NCBI GenBank assembly: GCA_950022295.1
Contig: OX465600.1
Location: 287,849,782 to 287,913,781 of the forward strand
DNA from: Bromus sterilis
Lineage: Eukaryota; Streptophyta; Magnoliopsida; Poales; Poaceae
Reading direction: 5' to 3'
Length of the DNA stretch: 64,000 bases
The stretch's first letter is position 1. Each line of letters begins with the position of its first letter. Of this stretch, positions 36,107 through 48,490 are shown in pieces. Made by a program: the position numbers and the translations under genes. The notes below the pieces were generated by a model. The model ran no database searches, was not told where the DNA came from, and worked only from the letters and a program-made list of their open reading frames with translations.

Positions 36107-38188
36107 ACCCCCTTTATGGCAGAGAAAATGATGATGCTATTGCACACCTGACCAAACTCACTGAGTTAGGTGGCTTGTTTACTACTGATGAGAAGATACG
36201 GAACTTCTATGTTACTAAGATTTTTCCTTTCTCTATAAAGGAAGGTGCTAAAGCATGGTACGATGCACTACCATGTGGTTCTATTAGGAGTCCTCAAGAC
36301 TTAGCTCACTCTTTTGTTGATAAGTATTTTCCTGCTCATATGCAACATGCTGCTTTACGAAGAATTTATAACTTTCAACAGTTGCAGGATGAGAACCTTC
36401 CTAAAGCTTGGGGGAGGTATTGCGGTCTGATCCAGGCTAGACCGGGACATGGAGTCCCTAAAAATGAATTAATTGATATATTTTATGCTGGTCTTACTGA
36501 TGAATCTAGATCCTATTTGGACAGTTGTGCTGGTTGTGTTTTCAGGAAAAGAACACCGGACGATGCAGAAGAATTAATGGGCAAGATTGCCAAGAACCAT
36601 GAAGACTGGTCCGTCCCTGAACCACCTCCACCACCAAAGAAGAGGGGCATGCTTGTCCTAAGCCCCGAAGATATGCAAGAAGAAGCAAATAATTCTATTA
36701 AAGAGAAGGGTATTAAAACTAAAGACGTGAAGAATCTACCCCCCCCCATCGAGAAGTTGTGTGAGCCTACCTCTCACCCCCCTATGGTAGAGGTACACTC
36801 TCTTTTAGAATTCAATGCAAGTGACATTCCTCATGGTAAGCCTCCTGATCAATGCTTAGATGAGCTTGATAATTTTATTATGAAGAAAAATCACTTTAAT
36901 GAGAGGATACAAAGATAATTCCCTTGCTATCAAAAGTTTGCTTGATGTTCTAGGTAGAACAGTTAATGATGTTAAATGTCTTGTGAAGCATTTTCATATG
37001 GTTCAAACTCAGCTTGATCAAATTTCTAATGTGCAAAAATATTTGCTTGCTAATAATGCCAAACAGGATATACAGGCCTTCGGGATTAAAACTCGAGGGG
37101 GAACTAGCACTCAATATCCTCTCTAACCGGAGGGGCATCCTAAGAGGATCGAGCAAGATTCTCAAATACAGGAAGAAGAAATTGTTAGCTCTCCGAAGAA
37201 GAAGAAGAAGCACAAAGAAGCTGAGAATCCCAATGATCCAAATAGTATATCTACCTCCGATGCTGAGACTGAAGACGGTGCTGAGCCTGAAAAGGATGGT
37301 GAAAAGAATGATCCACCCGAAGTTCAAGAAGAAGAAGCACCCGACAAACGCAAGAAATACACTAGAGAAGACTTCATCGCAAGAAGACATGGGAAGGAAC
37401 GAGAACCATGGGTACAGAAACCCATGCCCTTTCCAGGTAAGTCTCTCAAAACCAAAGAAGAAGAGCATTACAATAAGTTTTGTGAGTGGATGAAACTTCT
37501 TTTTCTTCAAATTCCTTTGACTGATGCTATTAAGTTACCTCCTTATTCGAGATATATGAAAGATATTGTTACTAATAAAAGAAAAGTTCCTAACGAAGCA
37601 ATATCTACTATGCTTGCTAACTACTCTTTTAGTGGCAAGATTCCTGAGAAGCTTGGTGATCTAGGTATACCCACCATTCCTTGCTCCATAAAGAATAATT
37701 ATGTTAGGACTGCTTTATGTGATCTTGGAGCAGGAATGAGTGTTATGCCCTTTTATCTTTACAAGAGATTATGTTTAGAAAAACTAATCCCTACAGATAT
37801 CTCTCTTCAGATGGCTGATAAGTCAACAACTGTTCCCATAGGTATTAGTGAGGATGTTCCCGTTGAAGTTGCTAATTGTTTAATCCTTACTGATTTTTGT
37901 TGTGCTTGACATGCCCGAGGATGGGAGCATGTCTATTATTCTTGGTAGACCTTTTCTTAACACCGCAGGTGCTATTATTGATTGCAATAAAGGAAAGGTT
38001 ACTTTCAATGTGAATGAAAAAGAACACACGGTGTATTTTCCGAAGAAGATTGACAAGAGGCATGGCCTCAACTCTATAGAGAATATCGAGACCGTGAAGA
38101 TTGGAGAATGGGATTGTCCTCTACATGTACACCACAAATACAAAACCATCATGTCGGGGACAGTGTCCATTAAAGTAAAGGTGCAATG
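36107..38188 (+). pseudogene. Element D gag-protease
   Basis: The gag body includes FPFSIKEGAKAWYDALP, AWGRYCGLIQARPGHGVP and DIFYAGLTDESRSYLDS, then a Pro-rich and Lys/Glu-rich linker. There is a frameshift near 36900, a TAA at 37124 and a second frameshift near 37905. The protease has the active-site motif ALCDLGAGMSVMP (about 37715) and the flap IILGRPFLNTAGAIIDCNKG (about 37937). The wording of this protease is that of Athila-like elements. The final stop is near 38188. No RT follows. Three lesions make it non-functional. Confidence 0.87.
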
Positions 38189-38977
38189 ATCACTTCATAA
38201 GAGGAGAGACTTTTTGCTTTATATATCGCGGGTTTGTTGGTAAGACTTGATCAACCTTGCTGGTAAGCATGTTTTATATGGGTAAAAGTGGAGCTTGTTA
38301 TGTTTTCATTTGCCTTAGCTTTTATTCTCCTTGTTGTACCAAGTTTATATGTTTTTGAAACTTCACAACTCTAATCACTTCTTCAAGTTTCCAGAGAGTT
38401 TCACACCTTTTTGAACTTCGAAAAAATTTCAACGGTGAAGTTTTCAGAAAAAATCTAGAAAAAATATTTTAAAAATTTCCATGCCGGGAGTAACCCAGGG
38501 GCACCTGGGGCTGACCAGGGGGGCCATCAGTGGCCCAGGCGGCCAGCTGGCGCGGCCTGACCCCCGGCCGCGCCCACAGGGCGCCTGGGGCCCACAGAGC
38601 AGCCATCCAGGTAAGTCTTCTTGCTCCTCCCTTCTCTCTCTCTAAAAACACGAGTTCTGCACTTTGTTCTTGTGTTCTTGCTGCTCTCCGTCCAGAATTT
38701 TGATCTCTCTCTACGACCCATCATTTGAGCTGAGATTTTGTGCAAATACTCCCTGGTATGCAACTCCTTCACCCCTCCAATTAGATTTTTGATTGGTGGT
38801 CTCATTTGTGAGTATTTAGTAGCTCTTGGTGTTGTTCTTATGAGCTTGCATGCATGTGTAGAATTTTATTTTCCAAGTTTTGATGTAAGTTTATGCCTTA
38901 GGTAAGTGAGTAGAGTAGTTTGCTCCAACTCACTTTGTTTAAATCCTTGTGTTTGTGAATTGTAAAAAAATTCAGAA
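38189..38977 (+). other. Element D leader region of the third ORF
   Basis: Non-coding. At about 38530-38595 is a GC-rich inverted repeat (GGCGCGGCC and GGCCGCGCC, spaced by 8 bp, with GGCGGCC and GCGCC arms outside) very like the one in the LTRs. A CCAGGTAAGTC word at 38607 looks like a splice donor, and an AG-rich tract follows. This may be where a separate or spliced transcript for the third ORF begins, but nothing here proves it. Confidence 0.4.
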
Positions 38978-40216
38978 ATGAGTTTCTTTGGAAAAGCAAA
39001 GGGGTGGCTTGGGAAGAAGAAGCCCGAGCGCTCCGATTGAGTCACTAGAGCTGCAGCTTCACCCTCAACAGTTAGGGTGAGCTACAATGAAGATCATTTG
39101 CCCCTGGAGCTGTTGGAAGAAACAAATCCATCATGCGCAATGATGTATCCATGCGATGATTTTCTTACAGCTGCAGGAATTAAGGAGGAATTTTATGGCC
39201 TTTGTGCCAATGCAGGTTTGACACGGCTAGCTTTATGTTGTGTGATACAATACAAAAAACTTACCTCCTGTTTTGTCAACAGTTTTTTCTATAACCATGA
39301 TGCTGGAACCATTGAGTTCAAACTTTATAATGATCTCATAACCATGTCTTTGGCACAGTTTTGTGATATAATAGGTGTGCCGAACGTTGGTCAGACGGCT
39401 AAGATGACCATGCAGCCTTCCAGGTTGAGGACCCTCTTCAACTCCCTTTGCTGCCAAGAGGAGACCGATATTCGGCGCATGAAGATTTCCAGCATCTTGT
39501 TTCCACACCTCAGGTATTTTGCGTATTTTATTGCTAGAGGGGTGTTAGCTCGTGACAACACGAGCAACGGTTCTGCACCAGACTTCGCCATTTATGCGAA
39601 CGCCCTTTCTGGTAAGAATGAGTATAATGTGGGTGCCTTAATTGCTCGGCGTCTTGTTACGAACAGTAACAAGGGCGACTTATATGGTGGGGTTTACGCC
39701 ACACTTATCCTTGAGTCTCTTGAGCGCACCCCGCATCCTGATGATGTTCCCTTTTCATACGTGAGTCTCGATCTTGCGGCTATGAAGAGGCATAAGTTTG
39801 TTACCATGACTTCTCAGTTTGGTAACCTTGATTATATTTTGAGGTTTGAAAGGACTATTACTCGTGAGATCCGTCTACATGCACCACTTTTGTTTAATAA
39901 CACTCGCAGGAACGGATGGTCCTTCAACGAAATTCAGTTCGATGAGTTCTTGGCTAATTACCAGCCGCATGACCCCATGGAGGGGGTTGTGCCCGATGAG
40001 GAGGCGCATGGTGAGTTCCCACCTTTCCAGGGAGAGACCTTCACCGAGCATGGCGAGGGATCTTCTTCCGCTTGGAGCGCAGGACCTTCCGCATGGGAGG
40101 ATCCGAGGACTTCGGTGTATGCACCGGAGGGCTCATACGACTCCTGGACTTACCCTTACCCTGGAGCAGGAGGCTCCTGGGGCAGTAGCTGCTACCAACT
40201 TAGGCCAAAAGCCTAA
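38978..40216 (+). pseudogene. Athila ORF1-like third ORF of element D
   Basis: ATG at 38978 opens MSFFGKAKGWLGKKKPE. A TGA at 39038 breaks it at codon 21; the frame is then open to 40216 for about 390 more codons. The open part has FYGLCANAGLTRLALCC, TIEFKLYNDLITMSLAQFC, YFIARGVLARDN, ANALSGKNEYNVGALIARRL and GGVYATLILESL, which recall the plant ATHILA ORF-1 family (position after pol, sometimes called env-like). The C-terminal region is rich in Gly, Ser and Pro. No signal peptide or clear membrane segment is seen, which argues against a true envelope protein. The role of this family is unknown. Confidence 0.7.
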
Positions 40217-42026
40217 GCTTGGGGGAGTACGTTTCCTTTTCACATTTCCGTTGTATTATCCGTTTTTATTTTGTTTACTTTAATCTTTTCGAAGTTTTTG
40301 CCCGTTCTTCTTTGTTCTTTTATTTTGCAAAAAACAACAAAAAGATTTCTCTCTTCTTTTCTTCGCTAAATCTTTGAAAAACCCAAAAATATTTCCTTTT
40401 TCTCTCTTTAGTTTGCTTTGTTGCAGAGTTCAGCTCGAGTCTGTGATGGCATTTGATTATATATTTGCCACGTTCGGTCGTGCAAGTGACAAGGCAGTAA
40501 TGACGAAGATCGACGAAAGGGATGCAACAAGGAAAACTGGTATGAACTATTTCTGTTTCTACTTTTTTACATATGCTTGTACTTATGAATTAGAGACCAG
40601 CTTGTAGCGACATAGTGCTATGTTTACAATGCTTTCCTAGTGTTCATGCTTCCTTTGTGGTCAATCCCAAATAGCTAGAGTACATAATGTGTTGTTGAAA
40701 TGATTTACATGCATTGCATTGTTCATAGTTTGGCATGCTGAAGTGGTATTTCCCTTTGGAGAATTCTTGGATTGACTTGGCACATGCTTACACATGTTTA
40801 TGACTGAAAAGTCTGCTATGCCTTGATGATCTTTTAATTTCAGAATAGTTGTATCATTTTCATGCCTAATTCAGTGTTACTTTGTCGCTCTGCATGATTA
40901 TGACTGTTATTGCTCTCTAGTTGGTCGCTTCCCAGTCTTTTGCTAGCCTTTGCTCGCACCAAGCGGATTTCTGCTTGTGCATCCAAAATCCTTGAAACCA
41001 GTTTTTCCATATGAGTCCACCATACCTTCCTATGTGGCATTTACCAGCCATCCTAATGAAGGCTTTCTTGTGCCATATCGAAATTATTCAAAAGCACTCC
41101 TGTTTTGTGCCTTTGTTTTACCTCATGAGGAAGTAGTAGGTAATTCATGACCGTCTTATGTTAGACATGTTTTATCCTGGGATTGCATGTCTAATCTGCA
41201 AACCCCAATACGAGGAGGGACTGGCATGAGTGCGCCCAGCTCACAAAAGATAATCACAACCAACAAACCCTCCTTCACGCTTTGTCTATGAGAAATCAGA
41301 AAACTTTGGCAGTGATAAACAAAGGAGATTAAGGGGATGTGATCGTATCCATCTTGGGAGCCGTTCCACCAAACATGTCTAGCATAAGAGGCGATTGAGT
41401 TGTCTACTAGGATTCGTTGACAAAGCATGCATCACCCAAAACACTTTTTATCTCTGTTTTCAAAACCAAGAGCTCTGGTACATGTTTAGTCTTTGCTTCC
41501 TTCCACGGGTTTTCAACCTCTCCATCAAACTCCACGGTTCGAGAGTCTCCACCTTCTTTCTTCAAAGCACTAATTAGGAGAGCATGATTGTCATTCTGAG
41601 TGTAATGTGCATCGTCCCAAAGTATTAGATTGTCTTTTTCATGATTGTGGTATTATTTATTCTGAAGTTCCTAGTTCTAGTCTCCTTTAAAACTCCAGAG
41701 GAGCATCTGCATTTATGTTTTGCTTCACTCATGGAGGCTAGCGAAATACCACTCTAGTATGTTCAAACTTTGTGCGTTGTAATCCTATCTTGATTTTCAG
41801 TAGCATATTATTTGCTTTTAGTTGCTTGAGATTGATCACTTGAAAGAAGGATTGCTTCGTGCATTGTCCTCGTAGCATTGTTTTGATGCTTGCTAAATTC
41901 TTTTCGTAGTACATGCTTATATACATCTAATGAAGCAAAAGAGTTTGTGAAAGTTTTCTTTGTCGTGTTCAGTTCGTTGTACTGAATTGCTTGAGGACAA
42001 GCAATATGCTAAGCTTGGGGGGGGGT
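40217..42026 (+). other. Element D 3' spacer and polypurine tract
   Basis: It begins with GCTTGGGGGAGTACG, one base after the stop codon, and is AT-rich with no coding signal. It ends at 42011-42025 with AAGCTTGGGGGGGGG, then TTGATACG; the G run is the polypurine tract that primes plus-strand DNA. The part at about 41150-41590 has a different composition and might be a foreign piece, but no ends were found. Confidence 0.7.
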
Positions 42027-43409
42027 TGATACGTCTCAAACGTATCTACTTTTCCAAACACTTTTGGTATTGTTTTTCCCTCATTCTTGCATGATTTGGA
42101 AGAAACTAACCCGGACTAACGCTGTTTTCAGCAGAGCTGTCTGTATGGTTTTATTGTGCGCAGGAAAATGGATTTTTGGACGTCCCAAAAAATTCCCAGA
42201 AAAATACCAGAAAATCCACGCACCCGAGGGAGCCAGATGCCAGAAGTGGGACCAGAGGGGAGTCCTGGGGGCCCTAGGTGCCCCCTGGCGCGGCCAGGGG
42301 TGGGGCCGCGCCCTCTGTCCGCCTGGGGGCCTCCCTCCCCTCCTCTGGTGCCGTACCGATGCTCCTATTTATTCCCGTGATGCGAAAACCCCAGAACAGA
42401 AGTCGTTTTCCCAATTCTCGTCGCGGAGCCGCCGCCACCCTCTGTTCTTCTCCGGTAGGGCTAATCTGGAGGTTGTTTTGGCCTCCGGAGAAGGGAGATC
42501 ATCGCCATCGTCATCGCCATCACCACTCCATCCTCCCTCCATGACGTCTCCATCCATGTGTGAGTAATTCCCTGCTGTAGGCAAAGGGGATGGTAGGGAT
42601 TGGATGAGTTATATCATGTAATAGTTTATCAGATTGTTGGGGGCATGTTGCCTATCATCTAGATTGGTGTTTATCATCTTTTCTTCAACTTGTTGCTCTT
42701 AATGCTTGTCACTTTGGGCCCGAGTGCCATGATTTCAGATCTGAACCCTTTGTGTTTTCATGAATATATTTGTGTTCTTGATCCTATCTATGAGTTGTAT
42801 GCACCTGTTATGGTCCGGAACCGGCGATCCCAAAGGTGACAGCTTGGGACACCAAAGGGGATGGACTATAATTTCAGGGTTCCATGTATCCATTGATTGT
42901 TAATGCTTTGTTCCGGTGCTCTTTGACAGGAGCACCTTAATCTCCATAAGTTCCTTTTGGCCCCGTTCGTAGCAGGATGGTAGGACAAAAGATGTTGTGA
43001 AAGTTCTTATTGCAAGCGCGTACAACTACCTGTGGGATACATGCCTGATGTTTGATTTATGCCTAGATGATCTTTGCTTTTCTGTGTGCCTTGCCCCAAG
43101 TTGATTACATGATGTGCCTTATCCATGCAGCGCCCAACCATCCATCTCCCTAGCCTACAGTGTTTCAATTCTGCTGGTTACTAATTGTTCACTTTTGATG
43201 TTACTATTACCGTTGCTATCGTCACTACCACTATTATCGCAGTTGCTATTAATATCTTGTTTCAAGTAAGTGTATCTCAGGTGCGGTGGAACTAACAACT
43301 CCACTGTTAAAGCTTGTGGATATTCTTTGGCTCCCCTTGAGTCGAATCAATAAATTGGGTTATCTTACCCGCGAAGACTATCTCGATCCCTTGCAGTTGT
43401 GGGTTATCA
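42027..43409 (+). repeat. Element D 3' LTR
   Basis: A complete 1,383-bp LTR from TGATACGTCTC to GTGGGTTATCA, followed by the GCCAC duplication. Confidence 0.93.
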
Positions 43410-43565
43410 GCCACCCGTGGATCCCTTCTGGCCCCACTTTGGCTCTTCCCTAAGCTTCCTGTACGCTGATTTTTCTTATATTTTTCCCGGGATTTTTCTG
43501 GCACTTTAAGTAATGGGAAAACCTGAAATACAAAAACAGCAGAAAACAGGAACTGGCACTGGGGT

Positions 43566-44003
43566 TGACGGGGATCAACCCCGGCAAATCCCATGGTCAG
43601 GGACCCTGGGTTAGTCATGAGAGGCATAGGTTGGACGATAGCTCGTCGGCAAACAGGAAGGCAAGCTCCCTCTCGATATTATTGATGGGGGAGATGCGAT
43701 TACAGGGGATGCCAAGGCTGGAGCGCTCAAGGCTAGGGTTACAGATGATATTCGTTGTATTTGACGTCGCCCCTGCTAGCCCTTATATACCGGGCTAGGT
43801 CTCGGGGAGTTCATCTACGTTTACAGGTAAGCTTTCCTAACCCTAGCTTGCTCTGTATGGTAGGTCTTCGCACCTTCCTTGTGAGTCGCAAACTCCTACG
43901 TCGGTGCCAATTAGCAGGCCGAGGATGTATCTTCATGGGCCTTCTGTCTTCATGGACACCAGGTAGGCTTATCCGTAGGAGTCGTGGGGTCACCCCCTCG
44001 TCA
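43566..44003 (-). repeat. B2 3' LTR
   Basis: 438 bp from TGACGGGGATCAACC to CCCCCTCGTCA. To its right the minus strand reads GCACTCGGGGGCTAC directly before the LTR, the likely polypurine tract; B1 has the same words at 60537-60551. Confidence 0.9.
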
Positions 44004-45170
44004 GTAGCCCCCGAGTGCCTGGGGGACTCGAAGAGTCGCGCAGGGACTCGAGTACATTTGTTTGTCGGTTATTGGTATGCACGGTACATCCGCGGGTCGC
44101 TGGCAGTCTAGTGGCCATGACAAAACCTGTTTCGAGGGATGCTAAGCTAAAAGGGCCCAAGGAGTCGACTGGTCGAGCCTTGGTGAATTGCACTAGGTCA
44201 AATACCGCAGTAGCCCAATCAAACCCACGTCCCTCGACGCGAGCTTGGAACACTGGTGTCGAGAAAAACTCCTGCCTCTTCAGGCCTTATGGTGTTCATT
44301 TGCCGCCAATAATGTGCGTAGCCTAAGGCGCATCCGCCCGGCTTCTCTATCATGCGCAGCGCATGGAAAAGGTTGGGAGTGAAATCGCTCTTCGGCAAGT
44401 CCTAGCCCGGCCGTACTTCGCAGCGGGGTCTTACCTACACGCTAATCTTGCGTGGCATCTGGGCACAGTGTATCGTGTTCCAGGAATGTGTGTTTTTGAG
44501 GCGCGGAGCCTTATAACATTGCACCCGCTTGAAACAAAACATCAAGCGAGTTGTTCACTCATTCACCCGTGGAGCTTGTTTCGAGTGCTCAGACGGGGTT
44601 TTTTCGCGAGTAGTCACTCAAATGCCATTTCGGCTCTTGAGGTGAGGGAGCACCTGAGACTCTTAGCGTCGTATGATCTTGGCGAATGCATGTTTGTCTT
44701 TGCGTCAGGTTGAGGGAGCACCCGAGACTCTCGTGAGTGCGAGTGGTCACTCGAGCACATTGCTGACCTTTAGGTGAGGGAGCACCCGGGACTCTTATGA
44801 CGTACTCTCTCGATGGGAGTGAGATGTTTTTCTTCATCGGGAAAAAGATCTGAGAGATGTAGTCTCTGAGCCTTGATATATGTTAGTTTTCTTTGCCGCT
44901 TGTCAGGATAACGATGCCTCTGTTTGATGGCTGTCAGGGATGCCTCACCCGTGAACCGTCACGTCTTCATGACCGGTCATAATGATGACCACTGTGGCGT
45001 GCGGCAGGCGCTGGTTGGGTTTCCGATGTGGCGTGAATTGACGCGTCTCACGCACAGTGCGTCCCGTGGGAAAGCATCTTGGTCTTGGAGTCCGAGACGT
45101 CTGCGACGTTTGGTCTTTGAATTAATTGTTGTTGTCATCTTGGCTTCTCCGTGCTTGAGGATTGTTGTTC
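44004..45170 (-). other. B2 3' non-coding region
   Basis: No coding signal on either strand. Repeated words such as GTGAGGGAGCACC-GAGACTCT occur near 44641, 44711 and 44774. The same region appears in B1 at 59803-60551. Confidence 0.6.
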
Positions 45171-45178
45171 TATAAATA
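45171..45178 (+). promoter_or_regulatory. TATA box of the antisense ORF
   Basis: TATAAATA, 76 bp before the ATG at 45254. A start about 30 bp downstream would give a leader of roughly 50 bases, normal for a plant gene. The box is on the strand opposite to the B2 retrotransposon transcript. Confidence 0.55.
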
Positions 45179-45981
45179 AGCCTTTCTCTTTCACAGCGTT
45201 TCGCCTCTATCCAGCTCGCTGATTTGCCTCTTCCTTCTTCTCTTCTTCCGCTCATGGTTCCCAGGCGAGGTGTTGGCCGTGGCCGTGTTCGTCGTGGCCG
45301 TGGTGTCCGTACACCACGCTCATGCCGTGGTGGTCGCCATGGTACAACGCCAATGCCTTCTTCTTCTCCCTTGGAAGAGGTATTCTGGCGCTATCATTTT
45401 CTTTTACGCGTTCGTGGCCAGACCGCCAATCGCGTTCTTCTTCCCTCTGCCTTTTCCGCCATTGTCTCTGAGCGTGGCTTGGATGGCTTGCTTCTGCATA
45501 TTCGAGGGAGCTGTCGATCTCCTTCTTATGTTGACTTGGAGGTTGATAGCTCCCGCTTGATTTTTCTTGGCTCTGGTTGGAGTTTGTTTGCTCGGCGGTT
45601 GAATTTGCGAGATGGCGATATGCTCAGCTGTCATTTTGACAGCGAAAGCACTGTCACTGTCCGCGCGTTCGACCCGAGCGGCAACAGCATGGATCCGCGC
45701 TGGCAGGAGTCGAGCAGCGACAGCTCCACAAAGTCGAGGAGTCCTTCGCCTGCGTCTTCGACTGCTTCTTCCTCCGGGGACTCTTCTGGTGTTGGTGGTG
45801 AACCTTCTTCAACTGCTTCCCCTTCTGGCTCTGAAGAGGACCTCGATGTCAAGCCACCGGTTAAACGAGCGCGACAGGTGACCTTGTAGAACTGGAGGCA
45901 ACGGCATCATCTTCGCCGGCAGCTCGGGCGGAGCTGGAGAAGAAGCTAGTGGAGCAGGAGAAGAAGCTGGTGGAGCATCGT

Positions 45982-46479
45982 TGACGGGGATCAACCCCGG
46001 CAAATCCCATGGTCAGGGACCCTGGGTTTCGTGTAGGAGGAAAGACAGCAACGTGGCCTGCGCGTTGGTAGGATTCGGAGGTGACAAGCAACACATGGGG
46101 CACGATTTACCCAGCTTTAGGCCCCCAAAGGGAAACCCTACATGCTGCTTGTTTGATCTTGTATTGATGATGATGTACAGAGTTGCCGTGAGGGCTTTGG
46201 TGAAGAGAGATCTGTCTAGTTCTATGCGTGGGGGTTGAGATCTTGTGTCTTGAGTTCTCTAGAGAGGTGCCCCTACCTCGCTTTATATAGATAGCCAGGT
46301 AGGGTTTACAAGAGTCCTAGTCGACTACAAGTAGGAGTCCTTGTCTTGCGCCTCAAGTCTTCGGCTTCACGTCTTATTCCATTATGTCAGTGTCCACGAG
46401 TGGGACCGTGGTGGGCCGCCAACCATGACACGCACCAAGTACCCTCACGTAGAGGAGTCGTGGGGTCACCCCCTCGTCA
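45982..46479 (-). repeat. Element B3 3' LTR
   Basis: 498 bp from TGACGGGGATCAACC to CCCCTCGTCA. The promoter box on the minus strand is TATATAAAG, near 46282-46290. Confidence 0.93.
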
Positions 46480-48490
46480 TTAGCCCCCGAGTGCCTGGGG
46501 GACTCGAAGAGTCGCGCAGGGCTCAAATCTGCAGTAGCCGCCGTAGTGCGTGTCGATCATTTGTTGATGAGTAGTCGAAGATGTCGTGAGTATGCTCCCG
46601 ATGGGAGTATTTGGATGAAGCATCGAAATTGCAGTCTGGTTCGTCTTCGTATTTCGTCGTCGGGTGGAGAAAATTTGCCCGGTCGAGTGGTCGTCGGGTG
46701 CGCGTCAGTGCTCTCGATGGGAGTAGCCCCCGAGGCTATGTGCGACTCATAGAGTCGCGCATAGGCTCAAGTTGTTTTTAAGCTAACCCCGTCGTTCTTG
46801 TCAGCTGCGCGAGTAGTGCTCGTCGGGTGCGCATCAGCGCTCCCGATGGGAGTAGCCCCCGAGGCTATGCTTGACTGCTTGCAGTCGAGCATAGACTCAA
46901 GACTTCTTCGTCGTCGAGTAATTGTCATCCGAGGAAGTGCTCAACTCGGGTCTTGCGTTGTAGGCGTGAGTTGTTGTAGGGATCAGTCGTGGACGAGGAG
47001 GTTGACGTCGCCGCGTCATGATGGCGCCCAGCCCCCGAGCATCTGCTGAGAAGGAGAAAAAGGTGTAACTGTATTAAGATGTACGTGCGCGATATACAAA
47101 AGAATTGTAAGGTGCATGATTTTCAGATGTTGCACTTTTGTCGAGTGGATAATGTAGCAGCATATAAAGTTTATGCATGTCTTTTCATGAGTAGGCCCTC
47201 CAGCAACATACTCTTGCTGGGTAACAGGAACGCTATGCCAGACTTGTTGAACCCAGAGACAAGAGCGGCCTTTTGGTACCCAGCCTCACTATAAACGCGA
47301 ATAAACACATATAAAACTGAGCATGATCCAAAGAATGATTTTGTAGCCTACAGAAGTTTGTGCGCGACTCCGTAGTCGTCTTTGGCGACTGATCGAGAAT
47401 GCATATATGTTTTGGAATCATAGCATATGAGAGTGTAAATAACTTAGCTGTAGGATCGACGTGGCGGAGGATGTCGAAGATGAGCAGTCGACGAGGCGAG
47501 AACGGACACGATATGACGGCGACGGCGATGTTCAGCCCCCGAGTCCGCGAGCCCCTGAGCATCGAGTGCGCGTCGTGATTCGTCCGTGGTTGATGTAGAG
47601 GACGGAGTCGATGCCTCGCCCGTAGACCTGCGCAGCCTGATTCCGCAATCTGTTGCGGCGACGGTTTCGACTACGTTTTTTTTCTTCTTCTTCGATCTGG
47701 ATCTTCATAGTGAATCGTTGTTCATGTAGTCGCCGAGTCGTCGAGTTGTCGATTGCTCGTCTTGTGCTGTTGTTGTAGTGGATCGAGTCGATGTGGAAAC
47801 ATTGGTGAGTCATCCATGTCATGTCGAGTTGAAGTAGAAGCCTTGTGGGTCAAGATTGAACCCGAATTCGCGATTGGAAATTCGCAATCTTGCGTAGATC
47901 CAAAAACGCGTTCCAGTGCGCGAGCCGCCGACGGAGATCTATCCGTTGGAATTTTCTGAAATTTCTTGGGCTGATGAGGGATCGAATCCCGCATGCATTC
48001 ACCGGAGGGATCTTCAAGTTGATGTCCGAGCTAATGTCAGAAATTTATTTTCTGGAGTCGCGCGGAGTTCCGTCAGATTCCGAGAGTGTTTCAGTGCGGG
48101 AGTCACCGACGGAGATCCAGCCGTTGAAATTTGCTGAAATTTTCACAGATTTTCGAAAATTGGATTTCGCTTCTTTCCACTGAAGGGATCGTCGAGATGA
48201 GCTCCGAGTATTCGTCACGAGTGTCCGCAACACAGATGTTGTTTCTGTCCTGTAGGCTGCGCGTGAGCGCTTTTGTTGATGTCGATCTTCGAGTGACGCA
48301 CTCGAAAATTTTCTTGTTTTCTCCGTGAGCTTGATGTAGATCTTGATGTAGTTGTTGAAGAAGCCGAGATTGCGAGGAACCCAACTTGAATAGATCCTTC
48401 CGAAGTCGACGGATCGTCGATTGTCGATGTAGGTTTGAGCCGCCGATCCGTGATTCCAACGCGCATGTCTTTCCCACAGACGGCGTCAAT
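46480..48490 (-). other. Element B3 interior, non-coding
   Basis: It has copies of the GCTCCCGATGGGAGTAGCCC motif (about 46710 and 46840) and a degenerate tandem duplication of about 178 bp (47900-48240: CCGACGGAGATC at about 47930 and 48107). No gag, pol or other protein motif was seen. Confidence 0.65.

Larger units (their letters stand above)
32765..43409 (+). mobile_element. Element D: Athila-like element with gag, protease and a third ORF
   Basis: 10,645 bp, flanked by GCCAC at 32760-32764 and 43410-43414. The LTRs of 1,381 and 1,383 bp differ at about 47 positions (near 3.4%, hand count). The tRNA-Asp-type primer site is perfect. The order is gag, protease, a long gap and an Athila ORF1-like ORF; RT, RNase H and integrase are absent. 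A family-E piece interrupts gag. A run of G precedes the 3' LTR as polypurine tract. Confidence 0.93.

Noticed and set aside
39077..39079. Start of the element D third ORF at 39077
   Set aside because: The codon is GTG; an in-frame ATG lies at 38978, with a TGA between them that is better read as a nonsense mutation.
38978..40216. Calling the third ORF an envelope protein
   Set aside because: No signal peptide, fusion peptide or clear membrane anchor is visible; only its position is env-like.
41150..41590. Organelle or host-gene insert in the D spacer
   Set aside because: The composition differs a little from the flanks, but no recognisable gene, ends or duplication could be found.
45224..45253. 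Start of the B3-domain ORF at 45224
   Set aside because: The codon there is TTG; the first ATG in frame is 45254.
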